Below are positions 55,453 through 63,917 of a stretch of DNA of 64,000 nt, in pieces. Numbering within the stretch: position 1 is the first letter of the stretch; every line of letters starts with the position of its first letter. The notes under the pieces are model-generated. The model was not told where the DNA came from. It saw nothing but the letters and a program-made list of their open reading frames with translations, and did no database searches. Source of the DNA: Amphibacillus marinus (lineage in GTDB: Bacteria > Bacillota > Bacilli > Bacillales > Amphibacillaceae); NCBI RefSeq assembly GCF_900110345.1, contig NZ_FODJ01000003.1, positions 1 through 64,000 of the forward strand, read 5' to 3'. A program made the translations under genes and the position numbers.

Positions 55453-56586
55453 ATGTTTGGTGGGAAATTAGATTTAAGAATTTTCCCAAAAAGATATGGG
55501 TATTTTCCTTATGTGTTTCTTATTTATTTGTTATTTCCGGCATATTTAATCTCGCTTGAAAGCAATTGGATAATGGTTATTGGCTGGGGACTGTTAATTT
55601 TATTCTTGATTAGCTACAGACAAATCTATGTTTCAATTGAGTCAAGCGCGTTTTCCTATTGGCTTATTGTGCAAATCTTAATTATCTTTATGTTTACCTT
55701 ATTTAATGTGAATAATATTTTCCTGGGCTATTTTCCCGCGTATTTTCTTAGTTGGTATCGGGATAATAAATCGTTTTATTTAGCTTATACGTGGTTTATC
55801 ATATCACTTCTTCTAGCGCTAATTATTAATTATCAAAGCTTTATTAATGCTGGTTCCCTTTTTTATTTAATCTATCTTATGATCATGGTTATTGTGCCAT
55901 TTGGTATTAAATCTATGAATAGTCGAATCGAGTTAGAAAAGAAGTTAACTGAAGCAAACGAAAGGATTGAAGAATTAATAAAAAGGGATGAAAGAATGCG
56001 GATCGCTCGTGATTTACATGACACGCTAGGTCACACATTCTCCTTGGTTACACTGAAAGCACAGCTTGTATCAAAGTTGGTGGATAAAGATGCCAAGCGG
56101 GCAAGAATAGAAGCGAGTGAGATTGAGCGAATATCTCGAATTGCCTTAACCCAAGTAAGAGAACTGGTTTCAGATATGAGATCTTTATCAATTGCAGAGG
56201 TCTTAGTAGAATCAGAAACCATTTTACAGTCTGCCGGTATTACTTTTCAGCTTAAGGGTGAAGGTATTGCAAATGATATACCAAGTATTTCACAAAATAT
56301 ACTAAGTATGTGCTTGAAAGAGGCAGTAACAAATGTCGTGAAGCATAGTGAGGCAAGAAATTGCTGTATAACGTTAAAGCAACTATCGGGAAAAATTCAA
56401 CTTGTTATTGAGGACGATGGGATAGGCTTTGATAAAAAAGGCGTTAATGGTAATGGATTACATGGTATATCAGAAAGATTAGAACTTGTTGATGGTAAAC
56501 TAGAGGTGCAGGTGGAACAAGGGTCAACACTAACTGTTACAATACCTATTGTAACGAAGAATAAGGAGGCTGCACTTTCATCATGA
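55453..56586 (+). CDS. DesK-type sensor histidine kinase
   Basis: A 377-aa kinase with about five to six N-terminal membrane segments (residues 1-155). A coiled linker follows. The HisKA_3 domain has RIARDLHDTLGHTFSLV (about 178-194) with the phospho-accepting His. The HATPase has LSMCLKEAVTNVVKHS (N box), DDGIGFD (G1) and GNGLHGISERL. The arrangement matches DesK/LiaS-like kinases. Its stop overlaps the regulator start as ATGA. It probably senses an envelope or membrane signal and controls the adjacent exporter. Confidence 0.93.
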   Translation: MFGGKLDLRIFPKRYGYFPYVFLIYLLFPAYLISLESNWIMVIGWGLLILFLISYRQIYVSIESSAFSYWLIVQILIIFMFTLFNVNNIFLGYFPAYFLSWYRDNKSFYLAYTWFIISLLLALIINYQSFINAGSLFYLIYLMIMVIVPFGIKSMNSRIELEKKLTEANERIEELIKRDERMRIARDLHDTLGHTFSLVTLKAQLVSKLVDKDAKRARIEASEIERISRIALTQVRELVSDMRSLSIAEVLVESETILQSAGITFQLKGEGIANDIPSISQNILSMCLKEAVTNVVKHSEARNCCITLKQLSGKIQLVIEDDGIGFDKKGVNGNGLHGISERLELVDGKLEVQVEQGSTLTVTIPIVTKNKEAALSS

Positions 56587-57185
56587 TTAAAATCGTAATT
56601 GCAGAGGATCAACAGATGTTATGTGGTGCTCTCAAGGCATTGTTAAATTTAGAAGATGATCTGCAGGTTATTGGACAGGCTGGAAATGGTGAAGAAGCCT
56701 TAGCGAAGATTGTCGCTCTAAAGCCGGACGTTTGTCTTCTGGACATTGAGATGCCGGTACTAACTGGACTTGATGTCGCTGAGGAAATTAAGTCGCACAA
56801 CACTGCTTGTAAAGTTATTATCCTAACAACTTTTGCGCGGCCAGGTTACTTTGAACGAGCGGTTAAAGTAGGTGTGAATGGCTATTTACTAAAAGATGGA
56901 CCTAGTGATGATCTAGCAGTTTCTATTCGTCAAATTATGAAAGGAAAAGATCAATTTGCACCTGAATTAGTTTTTGGAAGTTTGCGAGATGGAAATCCGT
57001 TAACGAATAGAGAACAAGAAGTACTACGATTAGTTGCCGCAGGGAAGACGATAAAGGAAATTTCCAAACAGTTATATTTATCAACAGGAACACTACGCAA
57101 TTATATGTCAGAAATAATTAATAAACTAGAAGCAAATAATCGCATAACAGCTATTGCTATTGCTGAAGAGAAGGGTTGGATTTGA
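56583..57185 (+). CDS. NarL/DesR-type response regulator
   Basis: A 200-aa two-domain regulator. The receiver has the acidic pair (IAEDQ, about residue 6-10), phospho-acceptor Asp in CLLDIEMP (about 54), Thr in LTTFA and Lys in YLLKDG (about 102). The C-terminal LuxR-type HTH has LTNREQEVLRLVAAG and IKEISKQLYLSTGTLRNYMSEI. It is translationally coupled to the kinase and most likely activates the ABC exporter genes. Confidence 0.95.
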   Translation: MIKIVIAEDQQMLCGALKALLNLEDDLQVIGQAGNGEEALAKIVALKPDVCLLDIEMPVLTGLDVAEEIKSHNTACKVIILTTFARPGYFERAVKVGVNGYLLKDGPSDDLAVSIRQIMKGKDQFAPELVFGSLRDGNPLTNREQEVLRLVAAGKTIKEISKQLYLSTGTLRNYMSEIINKLEANNRITAIAIAEEKGWI

Positions 57186-57224
57186 TCAGCTTAATGCAAT
57201 GCCAAGATAAAGCGGTTATTAGCA

Positions 57225-57254
57225 AAAGATACGTCAAGAGATAGACGTATCTTT
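57225..57254 (+). terminator. hairpin after regulator gene
   Basis: Eleven-bp arms AAAGATACGTC (57225-57235) and GACGTATCTTT (57244-57254). The T run is short (three T), so it is a weak terminator. Confidence 0.6.
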
Positions 57255-57262
57255 AAGCATCA

Positions 57263-57658
57263 TTATTGACTGCTGTTAATTAATAACTCAAAGGTAACCT
57301 CATAATGATTTCCCGTTTCGCGATCAATAAACTGCCCAGTCGTTTGATTAAAGTTTTTGGCTTCGCTATATTAGCCGAATTCACGAACAATGCTACCATT
57401 AGTTAAAAATAACAACCGATAATCTGGCTTGGGAATGTCAAGGTCAGCAGTAGCTGTATAATTGGCAGCTTCTAATGCTTCTACTAAGTCGCTTATGTGT
57501 TCAGCATTAGTAATGTTACTGATCGCTTCAGCAGTGTCCCAGTCTTGGATAATAATTGCTGTAATTGTTGTGTTAGGAAAGAGATCGTTTTGTTGACATG
57601 CCATTAAGAAGAACATGGGTAAGCAGATAAACAATATGAGTGCTTTTAATTTACGCAC
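57263..57658 (-). pseudogene. small lipoprotein gene with in-frame stop
   Basis: A lipoprotein gene of about 131 codons. The signal peptide ends FFLMAC (lipobox cysteine, about residue 21). After FLTNGSIVREFG a TAA at 57371-57373 interrupts it. The same frame continues for 35 codons (YSEAKNFNQTTGQF..., EVTFELLIN) to TAA at 57263, with coding character. A single-base change could explain it. No domain is recognised. Confidence 0.6.
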
Positions 57659-57938
57659 AAATAGTCAACCTTTCAAAAGTTTTTTACAGTTAGCCAGACC
57701 TACATTTGCTAATAGGGTCACTCTACCTTTGTAACTAATTATTTTTTGTAAAACCATTAAGAGTAAAGTTTCTTCTTTTAAAATCATAAAACGAAGTACG
57801 TTTAATTATTATCTACCCTCTTTGTCATAGCTAAAACAAAAATTTAATAGAGCACGTAAACTTTAAATGCACTGGATCTAAATCGACTGATAACATCCAA
57901 TCTTGCTTTGGCTAACAGAACGACACTTTTGGAGAAGC
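57659..57938. other. intergenic region
   Basis: About 280 bases with no ORF or clear signal. Confidence 0.4.
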
Positions 57939-59105
57939 TTAAAAGTCATCAGGCATAGCCAATATCGTTTTCACAATCGTAAGCGCCTGCTCCTGAAGTG
58001 ATGAAACAAGTGCGCGCTCATTTTGTGAATGCGGATCAGTACCGATCACACCTACCCCACATAATGTCGGAATGCCTTTGGCAGTTAGATAAGCACTATC
58101 TGAGCAGCCACCAACATACAATGGTTTCGGTTGATGATAGCCCAGTTCAGCTCGGGCATCATGGTAAAGCTGGAACAGTGCTGGTGTTTTTTCGGTTTCC
58201 TCCATTGCTAGAAAGGCAGCTTCCTTTGTCAACGTCGAAACTGTTTTATCGACAAATGCTTGATCATTAATGGCTTGCAATAACTGCTCGGCCTGTTCCA
58301 AGTCTGCATTTGTTTTAAAACGAACCCCGACCTTGAAGGTACACGCATCTGGAATGACATTTGTTCCAGTCCCGCCTTCAATTACCCCGCAATTATAGGT
58401 TGTACCATCGGGAGTTGTATGCTTTTCAATTTCAATCATTTTGTGAGCTGCTTCTTTGATTGCACTGGCACCACCTAACGGATCGTTACCGGCATGAGCA
58501 GAAATGCCTCTTATACCAAACCGATAAAAAGCGCCACCCTTTCGTTTTGTAATCACATCGCCACTTAATCGTGCACTTTCACAGGTGAATGCAGCTGCCG
58601 TAAAAGCTGTTTCCAAATCAAATACCTCAGCTCCTTGTCCCTGTGAGAGTTGATGGGCAACTTCCTCATCACCAGACAAGATCAGCTTGAGCTGTCGTTT
58701 GTCATAGCCAATGCTTGCTAACGCTTGAATAACGAACAGCGCAATGACAATTCCACCTTTACAGTCATAGGCACCTGGACCATGGAGAAAGCCATCGCGA
58801 TAGGCAACCGGATCAGTCCCAAATGAGCCAACAGGCTGAACGGTATCCATGTGGGCAACGAGCACAATATTCGGAAGCTCGCTAGCAGGAGTAGAGGCAA
58901 TTAAGCTGCTACCTGCATGGGCGAATGTGTACGTTTTTGTCTCAAGGTTAACTTTGTTACAATAATCCGTTAAGTAGCGCGCCACAGCATTGACTGCTTC
59001 AATATCCTGTGACGGACTCTCAATGCGAATGATGTCTTCCCATAAAGCAATCATTTCCTGCTGCTTTGCTGCTAAAAATGCTTTTGCTTGTGCTAGTTTG
59101 GTCAC
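57939..59105 (-). CDS. M20 family metallopeptidase
   Basis: A 388-aa zinc-dependent peptidase or deacylase of the M20 family (ArgE/DapE/CPG2 type). LVAHMDTVQP (about residue 84-93) carries zinc-binding His and Asp. GPGAYDCKGGIV (about 110) is the bridging Asp. LSGDEEV (about 147) is the catalytic and metal Glu pair. GGCSDSAYL near the C terminus and GTDPHSQNE are the remaining conserved sites. The central dimerisation domain spans about 190-300. Its substrate is unknown. GTG 59105 has AAGGA ten bases upstream; an earlier GTG at 59114 is too close to it. Confidence 0.9.
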   Translation of the reverse strand: MTKLAQAKAFLAAKQQEMIALWEDIIRIESPSQDIEAVNAVARYLTDYCNKVNLETKTYTFAHAGSSLIASTPASELPNIVLVAHMDTVQPVGSFGTDPVAYRDGFLHGPGAYDCKGGIVIALFVIQALASIGYDKRQLKLILSGDEEVAHQLSQGQGAEVFDLETAFTAAAFTCESARLSGDVITKRKGGAFYRFGIRGISAHAGNDPLGGASAIKEAAHKMIEIEKHTTPDGTTYNCGVIEGGTGTNVIPDACTFKVGVRFKTNADLEQAEQLLQAINDQAFVDKTVSTLTKEAAFLAMEETEKTPALFQLYHDARAELGYHQPKPLYVGGCSDSAYLTAKGIPTLCGVGVIGTDPHSQNERALVSSLQEQALTIVKTILAMPDDF

Positions 59106-59141
59106 CCTTGTCACATCCTTTTTTCAATTAGTTTATCATAA

Positions 59142-59351
59142 TTAGTCATCAGGCTGGTATTCAAGGATATCACCGGGCTGGCAATTTAGCTCCTGACAAA
59201 TCGCTTCTAAGGTTGAAAAGCGAATCGCTTTTACTTTGCCAGTTTTTAAATTGGACAGATTCACGTTTGAGATGGCAATGGCATCAGCCAGGTCATTTAA
59301 TTTCATCTTCTTATCTGCTAGTATACGGTCTAATCTTATAATAATCGCCAT
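59142..59351 (-). CDS. YozG-type XRE regulator
   Basis: A 69-aa Cro/CI HTH of the YozG type: LDRILADKKMKLNDLADAIAISNVNLSNLKTG at 59256-59351 is the DNA-binding core, followed by the conserved end ICQELNCQPGDILEY. It follows the membrane protein gene by 12 bp and forms a pair with it (DUF2975 plus XRE), a common two-gene module. Confidence 0.93.
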   Translation of the reverse strand: MAIIIRLDRILADKKMKLNDLADAIAISNVNLSNLKTGKVKAIRFSTLEAICQELNCQPGDILEYQPDD

Positions 59352-59363
59352 TTTGGTCCTCCA

Positions 59364-59984
59364 CTATAGAGTTGTGTCGTATTCGTGCTGTAGAAACGAC
59401 CCGTATTGAAAAATATGAGCCAATACGAGTAAAAATGCGCCAATGGTTAAAGCGGTAAAATTAATTAGTTCAATAGACATTGAGAATGTTCGTGTTGAAA
59501 AAAAGTACATGGCTAACGTAACCAGTAAGTCACTAAGTAAAGCATAAACGACAATTAACCAACCTAATCGCTTTAATCTTAGTGTGTTTTGTAAGATAAA
59601 TGGTCCCTTCTCTTCGTACATGGTTAGTAAGATGTGTTTTAATTGATAGATTGCATAACTAAATAACGATAAGTAAATAAGCAGATTAAAAAATAATTGG
59701 ACCAAAAAAGCAGCTTTAATATTAATTAGATGATCGGCAAAGCGAGGGAGGTGACGAAAGGAAACCGTTGAAAAGAAACTCGCGCCATTTTCCGTTAGGT
59801 CAGCACTTAATTGCCAATTATCTATTCCTTGTTCGATCGAGAAAGATTGAGCTGGTAAGAAGCTTGCCCATATAAGCATAACGAGCACAATAAAAAGGAA
59901 CAGAAAGCTACCAGCCAAGACAAAATTTATTACTTGCAATACTCTATTTGTTGTTTGTTGCATTGAACTTACCGATTTTGCCAT
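59364..59984 (-). CDS. DUF2975 membrane protein
   Basis: A 206-aa membrane protein with four hydrophobic segments (about residues 15-40, 95-115, 140-165 and 172-195). The block ENTLRLKRLGWLIV is typical of DUF2975. It has no known activity. ATG 59984 has AAAGGTG nine bases upstream. With the XRE gene it forms an operon that runs away from a Fur-box-like site shared with ung. Confidence 0.85.
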   Translation of the reverse strand: MAKSVSSMQQTTNRVLQVINFVLAGSFLFLFIVLVMLIWASFLPAQSFSIEQGIDNWQLSADLTENGASFFSTVSFRHLPRFADHLINIKAAFLVQLFFNLLIYLSLFSYAIYQLKHILLTMYEEKGPFILQNTLRLKRLGWLIVVYALLSDLLVTLAMYFFSTRTFSMSIELINFTALTIGAFLLVLAHIFQYGSFLQHEYDTTL

Positions 59985-60054
59985 CAATACACACACCTTT
60001 CAATCTGAATGTATTTCCATTTTAAAATAAAAAGGACATAAATACAATTTAAAA

Positions 60055-60071
60055 TTAATGATAATCATTAA
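60055..60071. promoter_or_regulatory. Fur-box-like operator
   Basis: TTAATGATAATCATTAA (60055-60071) is a dyad that matches the core of the Fur consensus GATAATGATAATCATTATC in 15 of 19 positions. It lies between the divergent DUF2975/XRE operon and ung, so iron control of one of them is possible. Confidence 0.55.
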
Positions 60072-60209
60072 AATTTTAATGTTATATGATATTTTAAAGG
60101 GTATATAATAGAATTAGCAAGTATGCTAAACTAGATAGATAAGTTAAGCAAACTTCTTGTTTAGTTTGGCTACAAACATAATTTTGTTGATTGAGAGGAT
60201 GAAAGTATC

Positions 60210-60902
60210 GTGGCAAAAGCAATTTTACATAACGATTGGGCGGGTGTCCTTGGCAAAGAGTTTGAGCAAACCTATTATAAGCAATTACGTCAATTCCTCA
60301 AGCAAGAATACCAGACACAAACGATATATCCACACATGGATAATATCTTCAACGCCTTACACTACACCTCGTTTGAGCAGGTTAAGGTTGTCATTCTTGG
60401 ACAGGACCCTTATCATGGGCCAAACCAAGCACATGGTTTAAGCTTTTCGGTAAAGCCAGAAGTGGCGATTCCGCCATCACTGCAAAATATGTATAAGGAG
60501 CTCCAAGCTGATTTAGGCTACTTCATCCCAACCCATGGCTATTTAGTGAAATGGGCCAAGCAAGGAGTTTTATTATTAAATAATGTGTTGACCGTGAGAC
60601 AGGGACAAGCCCATTCACATAAGGGCAAGGGCTGGGAACAGTTTACTGATCGTGTAATTGAAAAGTTGAATGAGAAGCAAGAATCGGTTGTTTATTTACT
60701 GTGGGGGGCCGCGGCTCAGAAAAAGATTGCCTTAATAGATACAGACAAGCATTATACGATCAAGTCCCCACACCCAAGCCCACTCTCCGCGCACCGAGGC
60801 TTTTTTGGTAGCCAGCCATTCTCAAAGGCAAATGCATATCTACAGCAAGCTGGGCGTGAACCAATTGATTGGCAAATTACAGAGGAAGACAAGCAACTTT
60901 AA
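60210..60902 (+). CDS. ung: uracil-DNA glycosylase
   Basis: A 230-aa family 1 UDG that removes uracil from DNA for base excision repair. The catalytic water-activating motif GQDPYHG is at about residues 65-71. [21 protein letters not shown] is the 4-Pro loop region. LLLNNVLTV (uracil pocket Asn) and [13 protein letters not shown] (Leu loop, His) are intact. The GTG start at 60210 is preceded by GAGAGGAT. Monocistronic. Confidence 0.97.
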   Translation: MAKAILHNDWAGVLGKEFEQTYYKQLRQFLKQEYQTQTIYPHMDNIFNALHYTSFEQVKVVILGQDPYHGPNQAHGLSFSVKPEVAIPPSLQNMYKELQADLGYFIPTHGYLVKWAKQGVLLLNNVLTVRQGQAHSHKGKGWEQFTDRVIEKLNEKQESVVYLLWGAAAQKKIALIDTDKHYTIKSPHPSPLSAHRGFFGSQPFSKANAYLQQAGREPIDWQITEEDKQL

Positions 60903-61021
60903 GATTAGGGTGCTTGTCTTTTTAGTGTTCTTATGCATGGTTTTTGGTAGATGATGTGTGGAATGCGTTAACGAGAAGGGTTAACGTAAACAAAGCACAA
61001 TTATGGTTAAAGTCGTAGAGA

Positions 61022-61049
61022 AGCCCTTACCCAAAAACGGGTAAGGGCT
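61022..61049. terminator. hairpin between convergent ung and ecsC
   Basis: Perfect 11-bp arms AGCCCTTACCC (61022-61032) and GGGTAAGGGCT (61039-61049) around a six-base loop; only weak T-rich flanks. Confidence 0.75.
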
Positions 61050-61063
61050 ACAGTATTTTAATT

Positions 61064-61822
61064 TTAGTGATCATCAATGAAGATATCAGGTTTAATCATG
61101 CCTTTATCCGTCAAATAGCGAATCTGGTAGGCACGCTTAGCTGTTTCTCCTAATTTTTCCAATAAATTATGGTTAGCATATGCGCCCGCAATTGCCCCGA
61201 AACCAGGAACAAATTGAAGTAGCTTGGCAAGGTCCATGTAATCGCGGTATTCTTGCTGGAAGCTGTACCAGTCAAGATCAGTCACAAAGGCTTTGTTTTC
61301 GTTCCAATTGTTAACCATTTGATAGGCATCACGTTGCTTTTGATCGCTAGAAAAGGCTAGTTGAAAGACATAGAGAATAAACATCCGTTCTTCATATTGA
61401 TCAACGGGGTATCCATATACAACTGCAGCTTCAAATAAAAACTTAATCTTTATCGATAACAAGAGTGGGAAGTCGGTTAAAGCAAGGACGAATCCACCAA
61501 CTCCGGTACCAGCACCCTCAATAACGGCTGCTTTTTGAAATGCTTTAAATTTTTCATGAAGTAATTGGTCTTTCTCATACAGGCTTTCACCAACCTGTTG
61601 TGTTTTATTTGTGGTGACGTAAGAGCCGACTAATGTCGCCTTAACCATCTGTTTAATACTTTCGGTAATAATATCATGCGCTTTTTGCGGAATCAGATTA
61701 TTTAATTTAGCCTGTGCTTGCTTCGTCATTTGACTAAAAATACCTGGGCGCTTATCCAATTGCTTACGCCACTGTTCAATTTCTTTCAAGACAAGTTGTT
61801 CATACTCTGTCAAACTGATCAC
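61064..61822 (-). CDS. EcsC-family protein
   Basis: A 252-aa EcsC-type protein. GAGTGVGGFVLALTDFPLLLSIKIKFLFE (positions 61450-61537) is the family signature. FVPGFGAIAGAYANHNLLEKLGETAKRAYQIR closes the domain. The function is unknown; it is named after a gene next to the EcsAB exporter, which is absent here. It may associate with the membrane through its hydrophobic middle. A GAGGTGATC site precedes the ATG. Confidence 0.88.
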   Translation of the reverse strand: MISLTEYEQLVLKEIEQWRKQLDKRPGIFSQMTKQAQAKLNNLIPQKAHDIITESIKQMVKATLVGSYVTTNKTQQVGESLYEKDQLLHEKFKAFQKAAVIEGAGTGVGGFVLALTDFPLLLSIKIKFLFEAAVVYGYPVDQYEERMFILYVFQLAFSSDQKQRDAYQMVNNWNENKAFVTDLDWYSFQQEYRDYMDLAKLLQFVPGFGAIAGAYANHNLLEKLGETAKRAYQIRYLTDKGMIKPDIFIDDH

Positions 61823-62003
61823 CTCGTTTGGCGTTTGCCTTTATTATAACAGATTGCGCACATCAAAAAAATTAAAGTCATATTTAAGTAGAGGAAATTA
61901 ATACTGTAAAATTAATTAAAAGTAAAGGGTGTTAGTTTTATCGGTAAATAAATTCCAACCAATAAAGGAATTGATATAATCAAATTGATGATAAGGAGGT
62001 ATA
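61823..62003. other. intergenic region
   Basis: About 180 bases, AT-rich; nothing recognised apart from the AAGGAGG just before the ABC remnant. Confidence 0.4.
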
Positions 62004-62243
62004 GTGACGATAAATGTGGAAAAGCCTGAATTACTGATCTTAGATGAACCAATGAAATGGATTAGATAAGCATGGTGTTCTTGAAATGCGTAAGCTATTT
62101 AAAAAACTGAAAGCAGAGGGCTTAACCATTATCCTACCATGCATTATGCAGAGGATATTTATGAGCTATGCGATACCGTATGTGAAATGGATAATGGGCA
62201 GTTAACTATTTTAGAGGATCATAGTCAATCAAGTCTTGCCTGA
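62004..62243 (+). pseudogene. remnant of an ABC transporter ATPase
   Basis: The 3' third of an ABC ATPase spread over three frames: ELLILDEPMNG (Walker B), LDKHGVLEMRKLFKKLKAEGL, then MHYAEDIYELCDTVCEMDNGQL (H-loop region), stop at 62243. Frameshifts lie near 62053 and 62136. The Walker A part is missing, so it is inactive. Its tail overlaps the stop of the DUF3784-like gene on the other strand. Confidence 0.82.
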
Positions 62244-62533
62244 AAGCGTAATTGATAGAGAGAGACCAATACGCCAGCTAAAGTAAGGAGTAATAATAGA
62301 AGCAGCAGTGTGCCTTGTGCCTGTTCGTCAATAACCAAACTAACAACGGCGAATAGAAGGTAACCGAATCCAAGTAAGGTGAAATTGCGTCCGAAAATTT
62401 GGCTTACCTTTGTTTTGTCATGCTTTTTAGGATTAAAAACATTAATGACATCACCAGCTTTTTGTGAATAAATCACAGCTCCAAAAGCAATAAAGCCAAT
62501 TCCAGCCAATCCTAATAAAATAAAAGTTTCCAT
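62225..62533 (-). CDS. DUF3784-like small membrane protein
   Basis: A 102-aa protein with three hydrophobic segments (about residues 3-22, 48-65 and 71-92) and a short basic loop after the first (FNPKKHDKTKVSQIFGR), which resembles DUF3784. No function is known. GGAGGG precedes the ATG. Confidence 0.65.
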   Translation of the reverse strand: METFILLGLAGIGFIAFGAVIYSQKAGDVINVFNPKKHDKTKVSQIFGRNFTLLGFGYLLFAVVSLVIDEQAQGTLLLLLLLLTLAGVLVSLYQLRFQARLD

Positions 62534-62687
62534 AAATAACCCTCCATTCTATATAGTTATTCCCATTATAATACAGTGTTCATTCCTAGACAAATTCTTT
62601 ACCTAAGTCAAATCAATAATGATACAATGAAGCTAATGATTTCGATCCGTTTGGACAAGCTAACGTTAACTTTAGGAGAATCAAGTG

Positions 62688-63413
62688 ATGGACTTAACTA
62701 AAATTGTTGAAGGCAAAAAACTGAATGAGACAGAACTAACCATTTTAACCTATATTGTTGATCATATTGATACTGTACTTGATCAAGGTGTACGGACAGT
62801 GGCGAAAGAAAATTACACCTCACCCTCTGCTGTCATGCGCCTATCGAAAAAGCTGGGCTATAATGGTTTTGTTGATATGTATTATCAGCTTCTTCCACTG
62901 GTTAAGCGTCCTGATCAAGATGAGGAAATTAGGCATGAGGCTAATCCGCTTCATGATTATCATCGCTTCAATGACCCGTCCGCTATTGATGACTTTGTCG
63001 AGATACTTAGTGCCAATGTCGATCGCTACATTTTTCTTTATGCAACGGGTTTCTCGGGTATCATTGGCGAATATATGTATAAGAAATTTCTTGTTAATGG
63101 TCGACGCGTTTTATTTGCGAGCGGACAGGATTCTGTCGGTATCCTTGAAAATAACATTAACCATACTGGTGTATTTATTGCACTAACTAAATCAGGTGAA
63201 ACAAAAAATATTATCGAAAAAATTAGCTATTGCAAAGCAAAGTCAATTCCAGTTGTCGTGTTTACCAATGAAATTGACAATAGCTGTTCAAAGCTGGCTG
63301 ATATTGTTTTTCGAATTCATGATCCAGAAAAGCTCGATGATCGTCATATGCAATCAAATTACTTTTTCGCTGAGACAATGCTGTTGTTTGAGTATATCAT
63401 GTCATTTATATAG
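62688..63413 (+). CDS. MurR/RpiR-family sugar regulator
   Basis: A 241-aa repressor or activator. The N-terminal HTH_6 has the VAKENYTSPSAVMRLSKKLGYNGF block (positions 62802-62873). The C-terminal SIS domain has YATGFSGIIGEYMYKKF (about 118-134) and LTKSGETKNIIEKI (about 165), the phospho-sugar site. It lies upstream of a PTS permease gene on the same strand, separated by the repeat array, and probably controls it in response to a sugar phosphate. ATG 62688 has AGGAG nine bases upstream. Confidence 0.92.
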   Translation: MDLTKIVEGKKLNETELTILTYIVDHIDTVLDQGVRTVAKENYTSPSAVMRLSKKLGYNGFVDMYYQLLPLVKRPDQDEEIRHEANPLHDYHRFNDPSAIDDFVEILSANVDRYIFLYATGFSGIIGEYMYKKFLVNGRRVLFASGQDSVGILENNINHTGVFIALTKSGETKNIIEKISYCKAKSIPVVVFTNEIDNSCSKLADIVFRIHDPEKLDDRHMQSNYFFAETMLLFEYIMSFI

Positions 63414-63436
63414 CGTTTTGATAAGTCACCAGGCTG

Positions 63437-63754
63437 TAAATCCACAACAGCAGGTAATAAATCCGCGCGTAGGAGGATAAATTCGTGGCAGGAGGGTAGT
63501 ATATCCGCGCGTTCGAGGATAAATCCGTGGCAGCAGCCAGTATATCCGCGCTTACAAGGATAAATCCGTGGCAGCAGGCAGTATATCCGTACGTATGCGG
63601 CTAAATCCGTGGCAGGAGGGTAGTATATCCGCGCTTACAAGGATAAATCCGTGGCAGCAGCCAGTATATCCGCGCTCACGAAGATAAATCCGTGACAGCA
63701 GGTATTAAATCCGTACGTATGCGGATAAATCCACGACTGAAGTTGCTAAATCCG
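63437..63754. repeat. ~41-bp tandem repeat array with phased motif
   Basis: Sixteen copies of TAAATCCG/TATATCCG, alternating, occur at an average spacing of 20.7 bp (310 bp over 15 intervals). Two motif copies make one ~41-bp unit of the type TATATCCGCG...GGATAAATCCGTGG. Unit differences are mainly in the spacer. The array lies between the RpiR regulator and the PTS gene. It is neither a CRISPR (units abut without unique spacers) nor coding. Confidence 0.9.
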
Positions 63755-63793
63755 CTCTAATAAAGTAGTGGCTACCATCTTAAACTAAAAAAC

Positions 63794-63830
63794 CGAAACG
63801 TGTTTCTATTTATAGAGACACGTTTCGTTT
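63794..63830 (+). terminator. terminator after the repeat array
   Basis: Fourteen-bp arms (63794-63807 and 63814-63827, one G-T pair), followed by TTT. It probably ends the rpiR transcript. Confidence 0.85.
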
Positions 63831-63917
63831 ATGCCTGAAACCCTTTTCATTGAATCCGTTATCACCTACACTGTGCTTAGACATTATTTAAATTATTTTT
63901 ATTAAGGAGGCAGTTTT

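Noticed and set aside
16406-57373. TAA reassigned to glutamine, since several genes have an in-frame TAA
   Set aside because: Most intact genes here (groES, groEL, tsaD, rex) end in TAA with no coding beyond, and only a few genes carry internal ones. Point mutation explains them.
63437-63754. CRISPR array
   Set aside because: The units are adjacent and similar throughout, with no unique 30-40 bp spacers, no leader and no cas genes.
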